Positions 53,388 to 62,501 of a stretch of DNA of 64,000 nt are shown one piece after another (position 1 is the stretch's first letter; every line of letters starts with the position of its first letter). A program made the translations under genes and the position numbers. The DNA comes from Gammaproteobacteria bacterium (GTDB taxonomy: Bacteria; Pseudomonadota; Gammaproteobacteria; Pseudomonadales; Azotimanducaceae), in the NCBI GenBank assembly GCA_028821405.1, contig JAPPGK010000019.1, positions 32,988 to 96,987 of the forward strand. Reading direction: 5' to 3'. The notes under the pieces are model-generated. The model saw only the letters and a program-made list of their open reading frames with translations, was not told the origin of the DNA and did no database searches.

Positions 53388-56300
53388 TCAGGCCGACTCG
53401 TCAAGCCCCAAGCCACGGCGGGCTTGCTCCGCGGCATCGATGCGGTTCTCAAGACTCGCGACGTAGTCGGCATCGCCCACGGCTTCGGCCAACGGGGCCA
53501 GCACGCGCATCAGGGCGAGCTTGTCCCCTCGGTCCGCACCCCGGCCGACTCGTAGCGCCGTGGCTGCATCGTTGGCTCGCTGCAATCCCTCGATCAACTC
53601 GACCTCCTGCTCCACCCGAAGGTTGCCCTGGGCGAGGACCTCGGCCGCCAGGTCCGGCGGCAGCGCGTTGCCGACCCGTAGAGCCATCAACACCAGGTAG
53701 TCCAAGCCGAGTCGTTTCGGATCGGCCGTGATCTTGTCGGCGAGCGCTGCCACCACGGCCTTGGCACGGTCGTCTTCGCCCCGCGAGTGCAGTTGCCACG
53801 CCACCACGAATGCGGCTTCCAGCACGCCCGCCCGATCGAGGTCGGCGTCGTCGAGCCAGGAAACCAAGGCGTTGGCGGCAGTGGTCATCCAGGCCACGTC
53901 GCCGGGGAAGTGGTGATCGGCGTCGGTCGGAAACGGCCGTTCGCGATGGAGGATCAGTTCGTGCAGCGGCGCGGCGGTGCCGTCGTATAGGTCGATTCGC
54001 CGGAGTCCATAGAGCTCGGCAAGTGTGTTCAACGCACTGACGAGTTCGTAGCGCTCCTGTTGCAGGGGCCCTGTCAGCGCCTCAACCGATTCGGCGCCAT
54101 GCGTTGGCGTGCCGAGAAGGGCTCGCAACAGTTCGATGGCCCGCGCTTCGTCCCCGGCCATGGCATGGAGTCGTACGAGTTCGACGGTCTTGGGGACGTC
54201 CCATTCGCCGAGTGGCACCCCGACGCTCGTGGCGGTTCGAGAAAGCCTCGCCGCTTGGGAGAGTGCCTCATTGGGGTCGTAGAGGTAGGCCAGGGCCCGG
54301 AGCAGGAAGGTGTCGAAGTACGCATCAAAGGCATCGTGGCGGTCGGCGCGGCGTGCGGTGGCCACGATGCTCTTGGCGGTGTCCCGGGCCAGATCGCTTG
54401 GCAGGGCCGAGGCGACTTCCCGGGCCAGCTTCGACAGATCCAGCAATGCACCGTCGGGGGCACCCGAGAAGACCACCCGGCGCCGGTCGATGAACTCGCC
54501 GTGTCTCGCCAGCTTGGCGGTCAGCAGTCGGTAGTATTGCGATGCCTGTTCGTACGAGCGTGCCTTGGCATGGAGCCTGGCAATGGCAAGGATCTGCAGA
54601 GTCGATGGGTCCTCGACCTTGCCCAGGCGTTCGACGAAGGCCTCGCGTTCGGATTCGACCATGTCTGAGGCTTCCTCGTGGCGCAGCAGCATCCACACCG
54701 TGAAGTCGTGGTCGCCGAGTTCCGGGAGTTGGCTGGCCAGGGTTTCGACACGTTGGTCTAGTTCGCCGGAGGCCGTGATCGCCTGCGTGAGAAGGCGGTA
54801 GAAACGGTATTGGTCGCGTCGCTGGCTGTCCGGAAGAGCGCGCAGGTAGACGTCGAACTCGACGGCGCTCCCGGGCGCGCTCGCGACCGCCTCGAACAAG
54901 GTCGTCGAATCGGTCTTCCCGGCATCGCCAAGCAACGCAGCGAGTCGGTAGTCCGCGTCGGTTTGCCGGTAGTAGTACGGCTCGGACGAGTCCGGCGTCA
55001 GTGGCAGCGACAGGATCGAGTTGACCAGGTAACCGCCCGGGCGATAAAAACCTTGTTCCGGGTCCGGTGCCGACGCACCGCGCCAAACCGTCCGCAGCGC
55101 TTGCGTTGTCTCGTTCTCCGCTGGCGCGTCTTCGGTGGTCGCCAGATCCCGAAGCGTGTCGATCGCGCGATCGACCTGGGGCGAGAAGCGGCTGTACGAG
55201 GGTTCCAGCGGGCCACGGTAGATGGTGCGGAACACACTGGCACTCGACGAGGGCTCGAAGCTCCGCGCCGTGCGTACTTTCTCAAGCAGATCGTCGACCG
55301 TGGACTGCTCTCTTAAGTCCGGGCCGCCGTCTGTTACCAGGGCGAGCGCCGCCTCGTAGCGGTGTCGATAGGTCAGCAGGTAGTACAACGCGGCACGCAG
55401 GATCTCGTCCGTCGGGTCGGATTCGTAACAGGCGGTGAGCGCTTCTTCGGCGCCGTCCCACCGCGCGAGATCCAAGCGCGCCGCCACGAGTTCGCGCCGG
55501 TAGCGTTGGTCTTCCGGATAGCGCTCGACCAGGATGGGCAGCAGGTCCGCGCGGCGCTCCATCTTCTCGCGAGGCAGCTGGGTGCCGTAGTAGAAGTTCG
55601 AGAACTCAAGCTCGTAGACGATGCGCACGGTCTCGGCATCGTGCGCCACCTCGCGCCCCCGTGCAGACTCGAGGATCCGTTCCCGGATCGGCGCGTACCG
55701 GTCGTCCCTCCCCGACACGCCGCCGAAGAAACGTTGGCCGGCGCGTTGCAGTTCGACCAGCGCCAGGAAGGCTTCCTCGTCGGTGCCTTCGAGGATGCGC
55801 GGGAGCGTCGCGCCGACATCGACGGCCATCTGCGCGAGACGCTGGGCTTCGGCCCCGAGTTCGTAGAGGGCGTCGCGGTTGGCGGGATGCGCTTGGGGCA
55901 CGAGCAGAAGCTCGAACACCGTGGATTGCGCGAACTCGCTCTTGAGGTCCAGCTTGCCGAGGTATTCGCCGGCCGCCGCGATCAGCGCTTCACGTTGGGG
56001 CGCGGACAACGCCACGGTCAGCAGGTCGTGGAAGATGCTGCTGAACGCAAAGGAGCGGAAGTCGCCGCGTCGGTGGCGGGCCGCCGTCGAAGCGAGGTGG
56101 CGAAGTTGATCGTCGACGCTCGCCTTTGCCTTCAGGTACTCCCATACGCCGTCCGAAGAGCCGAGATAGATGCCGGGACCCGCCTCCGCGGTGGGGGCCG
56201 CGAGGATCGCGAACAATTCCTCGACGGTGACGATGTCGCGGCCCAAGTCCGACTCGATCTCGAGTACCAGGTCGGGATCGGCTTGGATGAGTTCGAGGAA

Positions 56301-59300
56301 CGACTTCGTGTTGTCCTTGAGCGTGGTCGCGATGGCGGCAACAAGCCGTTTGAACGTGCCGGAGTCGAGCAGGGATCGAGCGTAGGCGAGACCCTCCCGG
56401 TAGCTGCCCTTGTCGATGCGGTCGCGGAACAGCCCGAGGAGATCCTCCTCGTCGCCGGCAAGCCGTGCGAGACGGACGGCGGCCTCGTAGTCGTCGTTGC
56501 GCTTCGCGATCTCCATATGGCGGCGCAGCAGCGGCAGATTCGCCACTTCGGCAGCGTCGGCGGTCGCCTCGGGGAAGTGCTTGCCAAGCGAGGCACCCAA
56601 GTGCTCGCCTAAGCCAAGGTCGCTGGCGCGCGCGGCGACGCGACCCGCAAGACGTGCGACGCGGTCAAGCCGGGTGAATTCGTCGACCTCCAGGATCTCG
56701 TCGGTCGGGTCGACGTCGTCCGGCTGCCACGACGGGTCATCGAGCACGACCGAAAGCTCCGTGTCGAACATCGTCCGGATGGCCTCGACACGCTCTGCGG
56801 CCGTCGCCGGATCGTCGGGCCACGTCGTCAGGAAGCCTTGGGCAAGGAACTCGAAGTAGGTGCGGTAGTCCCGCGTCACGCTGGTATCGGGGCCATAGCC
56901 GAGCAGCGCGAATGGCGAGGCGTTCGCGCCGGGACGTTCCTGACGGCGCTTGGTGTCGAGCGTCCGCAGCACGTTGCCGATGGCGCGGAAATACAGCGCG
57001 TTGGCCACGTCGACCTGGCCCCGGGCCTCGCGCAGCATCGCCGTCTTGGCGAGTAGCTCCAAGTCGTCCCGGCTGACGTTCAGCGCCCGGGTGTACCAGT
57101 TCAGCGACTCCTCGGGGTAGCCCGACTCGTCGAACAGGTCCGCCTTGGTCTGATCCACGTTGACCAGGCCGGTGATGTCGTTGATCAGGTCGAACGCCTG
57201 GACGGCGGCCTGAACGGCCCCTTCTTCGAGGAGCACCTTGCCGAGGTTGATGAAGACCTCGGGCGGCAGTTCCTGGCGAAGACCGATCAGTCGGCGACCG
57301 TGGGTGAGTTGCCGCTCCGGATCGCCCGAGCCCGTCGAGAACCCCGCGAAACCGGTGTCCGCCGTGGCCAGCGTGACCAGTTCGCGCAGCACGGCCGGTC
57401 GACGTACGCCGGCTTCGGAAAGGGAGTTCTCGACGGCGCGGAACTCAGCCTCGGTGTCGCCGACCTCCTGGGCGATGTCCCCGAGCAGTTGGTAGAGGTA
57501 GAACTTGTCGTTGTGCGAGGCGATCCGTTCCAGGATGATCCGTTGCGTCCAGTGGAAGGTCCGGCGCATGGCGGGGGTGAGGCTCTCGGTGAACGTGCGG
57601 GCGCCGATCATGTTGATGATGCCGTCGATGGCGACCACGAACTCGGCGTCGTCGGCCGCGTGTTCGGCCACGTATTGGAGAATCGCTACCGCTTCGTCCC
57701 GCCGCCCCGCAGTCTTCATGAGGTCGGCCATCAACAGCAGGTTGTCGCTGTTCTCCGGATGCAGTACCAGGGCGCGCCGGTAGCTTGCGATGGCTTCGTC
57801 GCTGAAGCCCCCTAAGGAGTAGATGCCCGCCTCGAACTCGCCGCTGACGCCTTCCTCGTCGAGTTCGCGCAGTTCCCCGAGCCAATGCTGGACCTCGCCG
57901 AAGCGTTCGTCCGAATCCTCGGCCAGGTCGAAGGCGAGCATGTTGAGGACGATGTTCTGGACGTGTTCGATTTCGTTTTCGGGGTCCACCGCCACGAGTT
58001 CCCGCAGCACGTCGTCGTAGGCCGAATAGTCGGCGAGCATCATGTGAACCTTGCCGAGTTGGCGGAGGCGGTCGGCCTCGTCGATGTCGCTGTAGCGGGC
58101 GTACTCCTCGATCACCTCGGTGGCGGAGAAGTGGTCGCCGACCTCGGTGTAGACCCGCACCAGGAGGCCGATCTCGTTGCGGTTCGCTTGGCCGGCGAAG
58201 AGTTTCTCCTCCAGGTCCACGACGATGTCGCCCAGGGTGTTGAGTTCGGTGGCGAGCAGCAGGAACTGGCTTTCCGCGAGGCTTCGCCGGGCGGGGCTTT
58301 CGACGCTCACCCAGATCTCCCGCCACGCATCCAGGGCGTCTTCCTTGCGGTCGGCAACGCTGTAGAGCCAAGCCAGCCGCATCCGCTCGTCGTAGCCGAG
58401 TCCGCCTTCGCGGTCGCGCAATCGCTCGAGGATGCGGATGGCGGCGTCGGGGCGGTTCAGCCGTTCGTAGGCGTCGGCCAAGTCGCGCACACCCGCGTTG
58501 TCGTCGCCGAGGGCGGCTTCCAGGCGTTCGACGGCTGCGACCGCCGCCTCGGCTTCGCCGCGCCGAAGGCGCAGGTCGAAGAGGAAGAAGAGAGGCAAGG
58601 GGCTTTCCCCCGCCGCCTTCATCTGGTCTTCGATCATTGAGACGGCCTCCTCGACGAAACCCATCTGGACCATGGATTCGCCCGCCTCGACGAGCACCTC
58701 GACCTTCTCGGCGTTGGCTGCGGCAAGCCGGTGCCAGACGCCGAGCGCGTCTTCCGGTCGGGCGATATTCAGGTAGTGGGACGCGAGTCCGGCACCCCAT
58801 GCAACGACTCCGGGTTCCACCGCCATCAACCGTTCGTACTCCGCAACCATGTCCTCGGTTCGTCCGGCGGCCTCGTAGAGCTTGATCAGCCGGCTTCGGG
58901 CCGCCACGTCCACGCGCGTGCCGTTGGCGGCCTCGTAGAACGCGATGGCCTCGTCGTATTTCTCGGTTTCGATGAGCACGTCCACCCGAGCCTGCACGAG
59001 CATCGGCGCCGGTTCGCCGTTGGCCGCCGTTTGCTCGGCAAGGTGGACGAGCAGTTCGTCGAGGGCATCCGCCTTGCGGTACGCCTCGGCGAGCAATGCC
59101 AGCGCGTACAAGGCGTCGGATTGGACCTCGGTCGCTTGGTAGGCGGTCCAGGATGCTTCCTGGGCGAGGTCGAAATCGCCCGCGTCGATCGCCCATTGGG
59201 CGACGCGCACGTGCTGCCGGAACGGATTGCCGAACTGTTCGTCGGGATCGTAGAGAGCCAGCGCCTGGTCGGGGTGGCCGAGCAGGGCAAGGGTGATGGC

Positions 59301-59855
59301 CGCCCGGTTGCGGAAGTCTTGGTCGCGTTCGTTGGCCAGTGCCACTAGGGCATCGATATTCCGGTCGCTGGCTTCGGCCATGGTGAGCCGGATGCGGATG
59401 AACTCCCTTTCGGCCGTCCGGTCGGTGACGTCAGCCGCCTTCCGGTACCAGTCGGTGGCTTCGCCGGGGTTGCCGGTGGCGTCGAGCAGGCGCGCCTTGA
59501 GCAGAAGGGCATCCGGCGTCTCCCGGAGATCCAACGCGCTGTCGACGGCACCCAAGGCATGCTCTTGGCTGCCGTGGCGCCAGTTGATGTGGGCGATCGT
59601 CAGATAATGGTTCGCTCGCTCCGCCGCTGATTTGCGGGTGTTGTCAGCGAAGACGCCAAGCCGCCTGATGGTGAGGTCGATGCTGTCGCCCTCGAGCATC
59701 GTCTCGTCGTACAACGCGTCGATGGACGCCAAGTCGACGCGATCGGACTCCGCATTCGCCTTCGCCACCTCGGCGAGTGCGCTAGCGGCGTGCGCTTGAC
59801 CCGATAGCAGGCCAAGCACGAGCGACAGCGCGACCGTGTATCGGGCCGTTGTCAC
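53388..59855 (-). CDS. Giant periplasmic TPR-repeat protein B
   Basis: The 2155-residue protein has a signal peptide (ARYTVALSLVLGLLSGQAHA, cleavage before ASAL) and is otherwise helical repeat with no membrane segment. It aligns with giant TPR A from end to end: HINWRHG versus HIHWRHG near residue 90, EFIRIRLTMAEA versus EFIRIRLTMAQA near 175, and GADRGDKLALMR versus AADRGDRLPLMR near the C-terminus. The start is the GTG at 59853-59855, overlapping the stop of the VWA gene upstream as GTGA, so translation is coupled to it. In Bat operons a TPR protein commonly follows VWA proteins, but those are far smaller. The function is unknown. Confidence 0.82.
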   Translation of the reverse strand: MTTARYTVALSLVLGLLSGQAHAASALAEVAKANAESDRVDLASIDALYDETMLEGDSIDLTIRRLGVFADNTRKSAAERANHYLTIAHINWRHGSQEHALGAVDSALDLRETPDALLLKARLLDATGNPGEATDWYRKAADVTDRTAEREFIRIRLTMAEASDRNIDALVALANERDQDFRNRAAITLALLGHPDQALALYDPDEQFGNPFRQHVRVAQWAIDAGDFDLAQEASWTAYQATEVQSDALYALALLAEAYRKADALDELLVHLAEQTAANGEPAPMLVQARVDVLIETEKYDEAIAFYEAANGTRVDVAARSRLIKLYEAAGRTEDMVAEYERLMAVEPGVVAWGAGLASHYLNIARPEDALGVWHRLAAANAEKVEVLVEAGESMVQMGFVEEAVSMIEDQMKAAGESPLPLFFLFDLRLRRGEAEAAVAAVERLEAALGDDNAGVRDLADAYERLNRPDAAIRILERLRDREGGLGYDERMRLAWLYSVADRKEDALDAWREIWVSVESPARRSLAESQFLLLATELNTLGDIVVDLEEKLFAGQANRNEIGLLVRVYTEVGDHFSATEVIEEYARYSDIDEADRLRQLGKVHMMLADYSAYDDVLRELVAVDPENEIEHVQNIVLNMLAFDLAEDSDERFGEVQHWLGELRELDEEGVSGEFEAGIYSLGGFSDEAIASYRRALVLHPENSDNLLLMADLMKTAGRRDEAVAILQYVAEHAADDAEFVVAIDGIINMIGARTFTESLTPAMRRTFHWTQRIILERIASHNDKFYLYQLLGDIAQEVGDTEAEFRAVENSLSEAGVRRPAVLRELVTLATADTGFAGFSTGSGDPERQLTHGRRLIGLRQELPPEVFINLGKVLLEEGAVQAAVQAFDLINDITGLVNVDQTKADLFDESGYPEESLNWYTRALNVSRDDLELLAKTAMLREARGQVDVANALYFRAIGNVLRTLDTKRRQERPGANASPFALLGYGPDTSVTRDYRTYFEFLAQGFLTTWPDDPATAAERVEAIRTMFDTELSVVLDDPSWQPDDVDPTDEILEVDEFTRLDRVARLAGRVAARASDLGLGEHLGASLGKHFPEATADAAEVANLPLLRRHMEIAKRNDDYEAAVRLARLAGDEEDLLGLFRDRIDKGSYREGLAYARSLLDSGTFKRLVAAIATTLKDNTKSFLELIQADPDLVLEIESDLGRDIVTVEELFAILAAPTAEAGPGIYLGSSDGVWEYLKAKASVDDQLRHLASTAARHRRGDFRSFAFSSIFHDLLTVALSAPQREALIAAAGEYLGKLDLKSEFAQSTVFELLLVPQAHPANRDALYELGAEAQRLAQMAVDVGATLPRILEGTDEEAFLALVELQRAGQRFFGGVSGRDDRYAPIRERILESARGREVAHDAETVRIVYELEFSNFYYGTQLPREKMERRADLLPILVERYPEDQRYRRELVAARLDLARWDGAEEALTACYESDPTDEILRAALYYLLTYRHRYEAALALVTDGGPDLREQSTVDDLLEKVRTARSFEPSSSASVFRTIYRGPLEPSYSRFSPQVDRAIDTLRDLATTEDAPAENETTQALRTVWRGASAPDPEQGFYRPGGYLVNSILSLPLTPDSSEPYYYRQTDADYRLAALLGDAGKTDSTTLFEAVASAPGSAVEFDVYLRALPDSQRRDQYRFYRLLTQAITASGELDQRVETLASQLPELGDHDFTVWMLLRHEEASDMVESEREAFVERLGKVEDPSTLQILAIARLHAKARSYEQASQYYRLLTAKLARHGEFIDRRRVVFSGAPDGALLDLSKLAREVASALPSDLARDTAKSIVATARRADRHDAFDAYFDTFLLRALAYLYDPNEALSQAARLSRTATSVGVPLGEWDVPKTVELVRLHAMAGDEARAIELLRALLGTPTHGAESVEALTGPLQQERYELVSALNTLAELYGLRRIDLYDGTAAPLHELILHRERPFPTDADHHFPGDVAWMTTAANALVSWLDDADLDRAGVLEAAFVVAWQLHSRGEDDRAKAVVAALADKITADPKRLGLDYLVLMALRVGNALPPDLAAEVLAQGNLRVEQEVELIEGLQRANDAATALRVGRGADRGDKLALMRVLAPLAEAVGDADYVASLENRIDAAEQARRGLGLDESA

Positions 59856-62407
59856 GGGCGTGCTCCGCGCGGCCAACGGCGGTAGAGGAGTTCGCCGAGG
59901 TACGTCGCCAGCGCCAGCAGGAGCAGGAGCGGCCACAGGCGGGTCACCACGTACGACAACTCGCCCTGGTTTCCGGCGAGCCAGTCACCGACGGGGCCAG
60001 ACGGTGGCGTGCCGCCGACGCTCGCCAGGTGGACCCCGCCGGTGCGCTCTGCCAGGCGCTCGAGGTCCAGCGCTTTGACAGGGTCGACCTGCGTTTCGTT
60101 GGCGATGTCGGAGGCAGCGGGGAGGGCAATGCGTTGCACTGTTTGGTTGGAGCGAGGAGCGCCGGCCGTCACCTCGAGTCGTGCTGCTTCCTCGGTCGGG
60201 AGGACGATCGTCGCCTCGAACAACCCGGGGGCGTTCTCCTTGAACTCGACCGGGAAGGCCAACGCGTCGCCACGGGCATCCACCAATTCGGCTGTTGGCA
60301 CGAGTTCCGCATCGTGGGTCGTCCGCTCGGCGGTCAGTTCAACGAGATGGCGGCGACGCTTGAGCGACAGGCGGAACGGTGGATTGTCCGCCGCCGTCCG
60401 TGCCAGCAAACGGCCCAGGAACGATCCGTAGTCCGGCCAATCCCGCCAACGGCCCGTGCCCTCGCCGACCGGCTCGGTCATGAGTGCGCTGACCCTTCCC
60501 AATCCGTAGTGCCAGCTGGCAAGGATCGGATCCTGCCCGGCGGAAAGGAGCGTTTCCGCGCCGTCGCGCGCTTCGACCTCGGAATACCCGAGCAACGCCG
60601 GCACGAGCGGGTCGGCACCGCCCCACCAGCCTTGACCGCCAAGCGCCGTCACCTCGAAGAAGCCCCGCTTGTAGCGCGGCGGCTTGCGGGTGGAAGGCTG
60701 CTTCAGGATGAGCTCGACGAGGCTGAACTGGTCGCCCACCGAATAGAAGCGTCCCTGGCCCCAGTTGGCGATGTCGGACATGATGAGGTTGTGGCCGCCC
60801 TGGCCGACGAGGATCGTCGAGACGTTGATGTTGTCCTTCGAGATGCGGCGCACCATGCGCTCGTAGTTGCTGTCCTCCACCCCCGCGTCGGTGATCAGCA
60901 GGATGTGCTTGTAGCGGGTGTTGACGTTCTTCAAGCCGTAGTAGGCCTCCTGGATGGCGGGATACAGGATCGTCCCGCCGATGGCCTTCATGCGGCCGAT
61001 GGCGCGGTCGATCTCGATCTTGTTGGAAGCCGGCTGCATGGGCACTGCCCAGTGCTTGGCGCCGTAGAACTCGACGATCCCGATGCGGTCGTGGGGTTGC
61101 AGCCGACGCACGGCGATCCGGGCGACCTGCTTGGCGAGTTCGATGCGGGTTCCGGCCATCGAGCCGGACGTGTCGATGATGATGGCAAGTCCGACGCTGG
61201 GGTCGATCTTCTCCTCTTCGCCGGTGATCTCGACCGGCAGCACGTCGGCAACCGGCGTGCCGTGGTAGCCGCCGTCGGCGAACGCCGCGCCGCCGCCGCT
61301 CGCGAGCAGTCCAACGCCCTTATCCTGAACGGCGGTGGTGAGGCGGCGCTGGCTTTCGTCGGCGAGCAACCGCGCCGGCGCATCGTCGAGCATGACGACA
61401 TCGTAGTCGGCATAGGAGAAATCACCGTCCAAGGAGTCGGGAGTTGTCGCCGTTAAATCGAAACCGATTCCGAGCAGTGAGCCGAGTTGGTCCACGGCGC
61501 CGAGTTGCCGGTCGCCGACGTAGAGCACGCGCAGGGGATCCTGAACGGCCACAACGCCATCGAGTCGGTTGTTGGCGAGATCGACATCCGCCTCGCCCGG
61601 CGCACGGAGTTCCGCGGTGATATCGATGAACCCGGTCTGTGCCGCCTCGAACTCGATTGCGACGGGGCAACGGGATTCGCAGTCGAACGGCCCGGCGCGG
61701 CCGAGCACCTTGTCGGCATCGGCAAGGACGACTTCGAAGCCGCTGCCGGTGCCGACCACGTCCACCGTGACACGCACGGACTCGCCAGGGCGCGCGGTTG
61801 TCGATTGGAGGTTCACCAGGAAAGGGTCTTCGTGGGGGCGCAGTTGGACCGTGTGCACGGGAATACCGCGATCCTGTAACTGACCGAGTGACCGGCCCCA
61901 ATGACGATCCGTGCTGCGTCCGTCGGTAATCAGCATGACGGAGCCGCTCAATCCCGCCGGTATCGACTGCGCCGCGAGTTCCAACGCATCCCCGAGAGGC
62001 GATGCGCCGTCGCCGAGGAGCGACTCGTCGGTTGCCGTGCTCGAGTCGCCGCTGCCCGAGCGCATCCAGTGGATGTCGGCATCGAACAAAACCTGTTCAC
62101 CGCCGCCGATCTGCACGACGGTCGCACTTTGACCGGTCCCAAGGCGGTCAAGGAGGTCGCCGGCGACGGCGACGCCTCCATCGCGTTCGGTCGCCAGGAG
62201 ACTCGCCGACTGGTCGAGCACGATGGCGTGATGCTGTTCCGAGGCACTGCGGACCAAGACCGGTTGCATCAAGGCGAGAATGGCGAGAGCGAGGACCACG
62301 GTGCGGATCACGCCGTGCATGACCCTCGGTCGTGACGGCAGGAACCACACCAGCGGCACCGCCAGGAACAGTAGCGCCATGAGGGGTTGAAGAAAAGACA
62401 GTTCCAT
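59852..62407 (-). CDS. Membrane protein with two VWA domains and a GATase-like segment
   Basis: The 851-residue protein has two N-terminal membrane helices (LQPLMALLFLAVPLVWFLP and VIRTVVLALAILALMQPVLV), a VWA-type domain beginning IVLDQSASLLA (residue 65) with VMLITDG, a CARDB-like stretch (about 205-290), a type 1 glutamine amidotransferase-like segment (about 293-395, VLYVGDRQLG, DVVMLDD), and a complete VWA domain beginning IIIDTSGSMAG (about residue 412) with VGGTILYPA-like and ILLITDAGVED motifs. It ends with a membrane helix (LWPLLLLLALATYLGELLYR). Such proteins occur with BatA/BatB-like genes. It couples to giant TPR B through a GTGA overlap. VWA domains bind partner proteins via a metal ion, so it may recruit the TPR protein at the membrane. 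Confidence 0.83.
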   Translation of the reverse strand: MELSFLQPLMALLFLAVPLVWFLPSRPRVMHGVIRTVVLALAILALMQPVLVRSASEQHHAIVLDQSASLLATERDGGVAVAGDLLDRLGTGQSATVVQIGGGEQVLFDADIHWMRSGSGDSSTATDESLLGDGASPLGDALELAAQSIPAGLSGSVMLITDGRSTDRHWGRSLGQLQDRGIPVHTVQLRPHEDPFLVNLQSTTARPGESVRVTVDVVGTGSGFEVVLADADKVLGRAGPFDCESRCPVAIEFEAAQTGFIDITAELRAPGEADVDLANNRLDGVVAVQDPLRVLYVGDRQLGAVDQLGSLLGIGFDLTATTPDSLDGDFSYADYDVVMLDDAPARLLADESQRRLTTAVQDKGVGLLASGGGAAFADGGYHGTPVADVLPVEITGEEEKIDPSVGLAIIIDTSGSMAGTRIELAKQVARIAVRRLQPHDRIGIVEFYGAKHWAVPMQPASNKIEIDRAIGRMKAIGGTILYPAIQEAYYGLKNVNTRYKHILLITDAGVEDSNYERMVRRISKDNINVSTILVGQGGHNLIMSDIANWGQGRFYSVGDQFSLVELILKQPSTRKPPRYKRGFFEVTALGGQGWWGGADPLVPALLGYSEVEARDGAETLLSAGQDPILASWHYGLGRVSALMTEPVGEGTGRWRDWPDYGSFLGRLLARTAADNPPFRLSLKRRRHLVELTAERTTHDAELVPTAELVDARGDALAFPVEFKENAPGLFEATIVLPTEEAARLEVTAGAPRSNQTVQRIALPAASDIANETQVDPVKALDLERLAERTGGVHLASVGGTPPSGPVGDWLAGNQGELSYVVTRLWPLLLLLALATYLGELLYRRWPRGARP

Positions 62408-62501
62408 CGGCTAATCCGCCTGTCCGCGGCAAGAGGCCCTCACTCGAAGCAAATGTCGATGCCGTATTGTCGCCATCATTCGTCTTGCATTGGTGCCACC
62501 G

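Noticed and set aside
53049..53473. Short open frames in the gap before giant TPR gene B
   Set aside because: No start signals, no family motif and no agreement with either neighbour.
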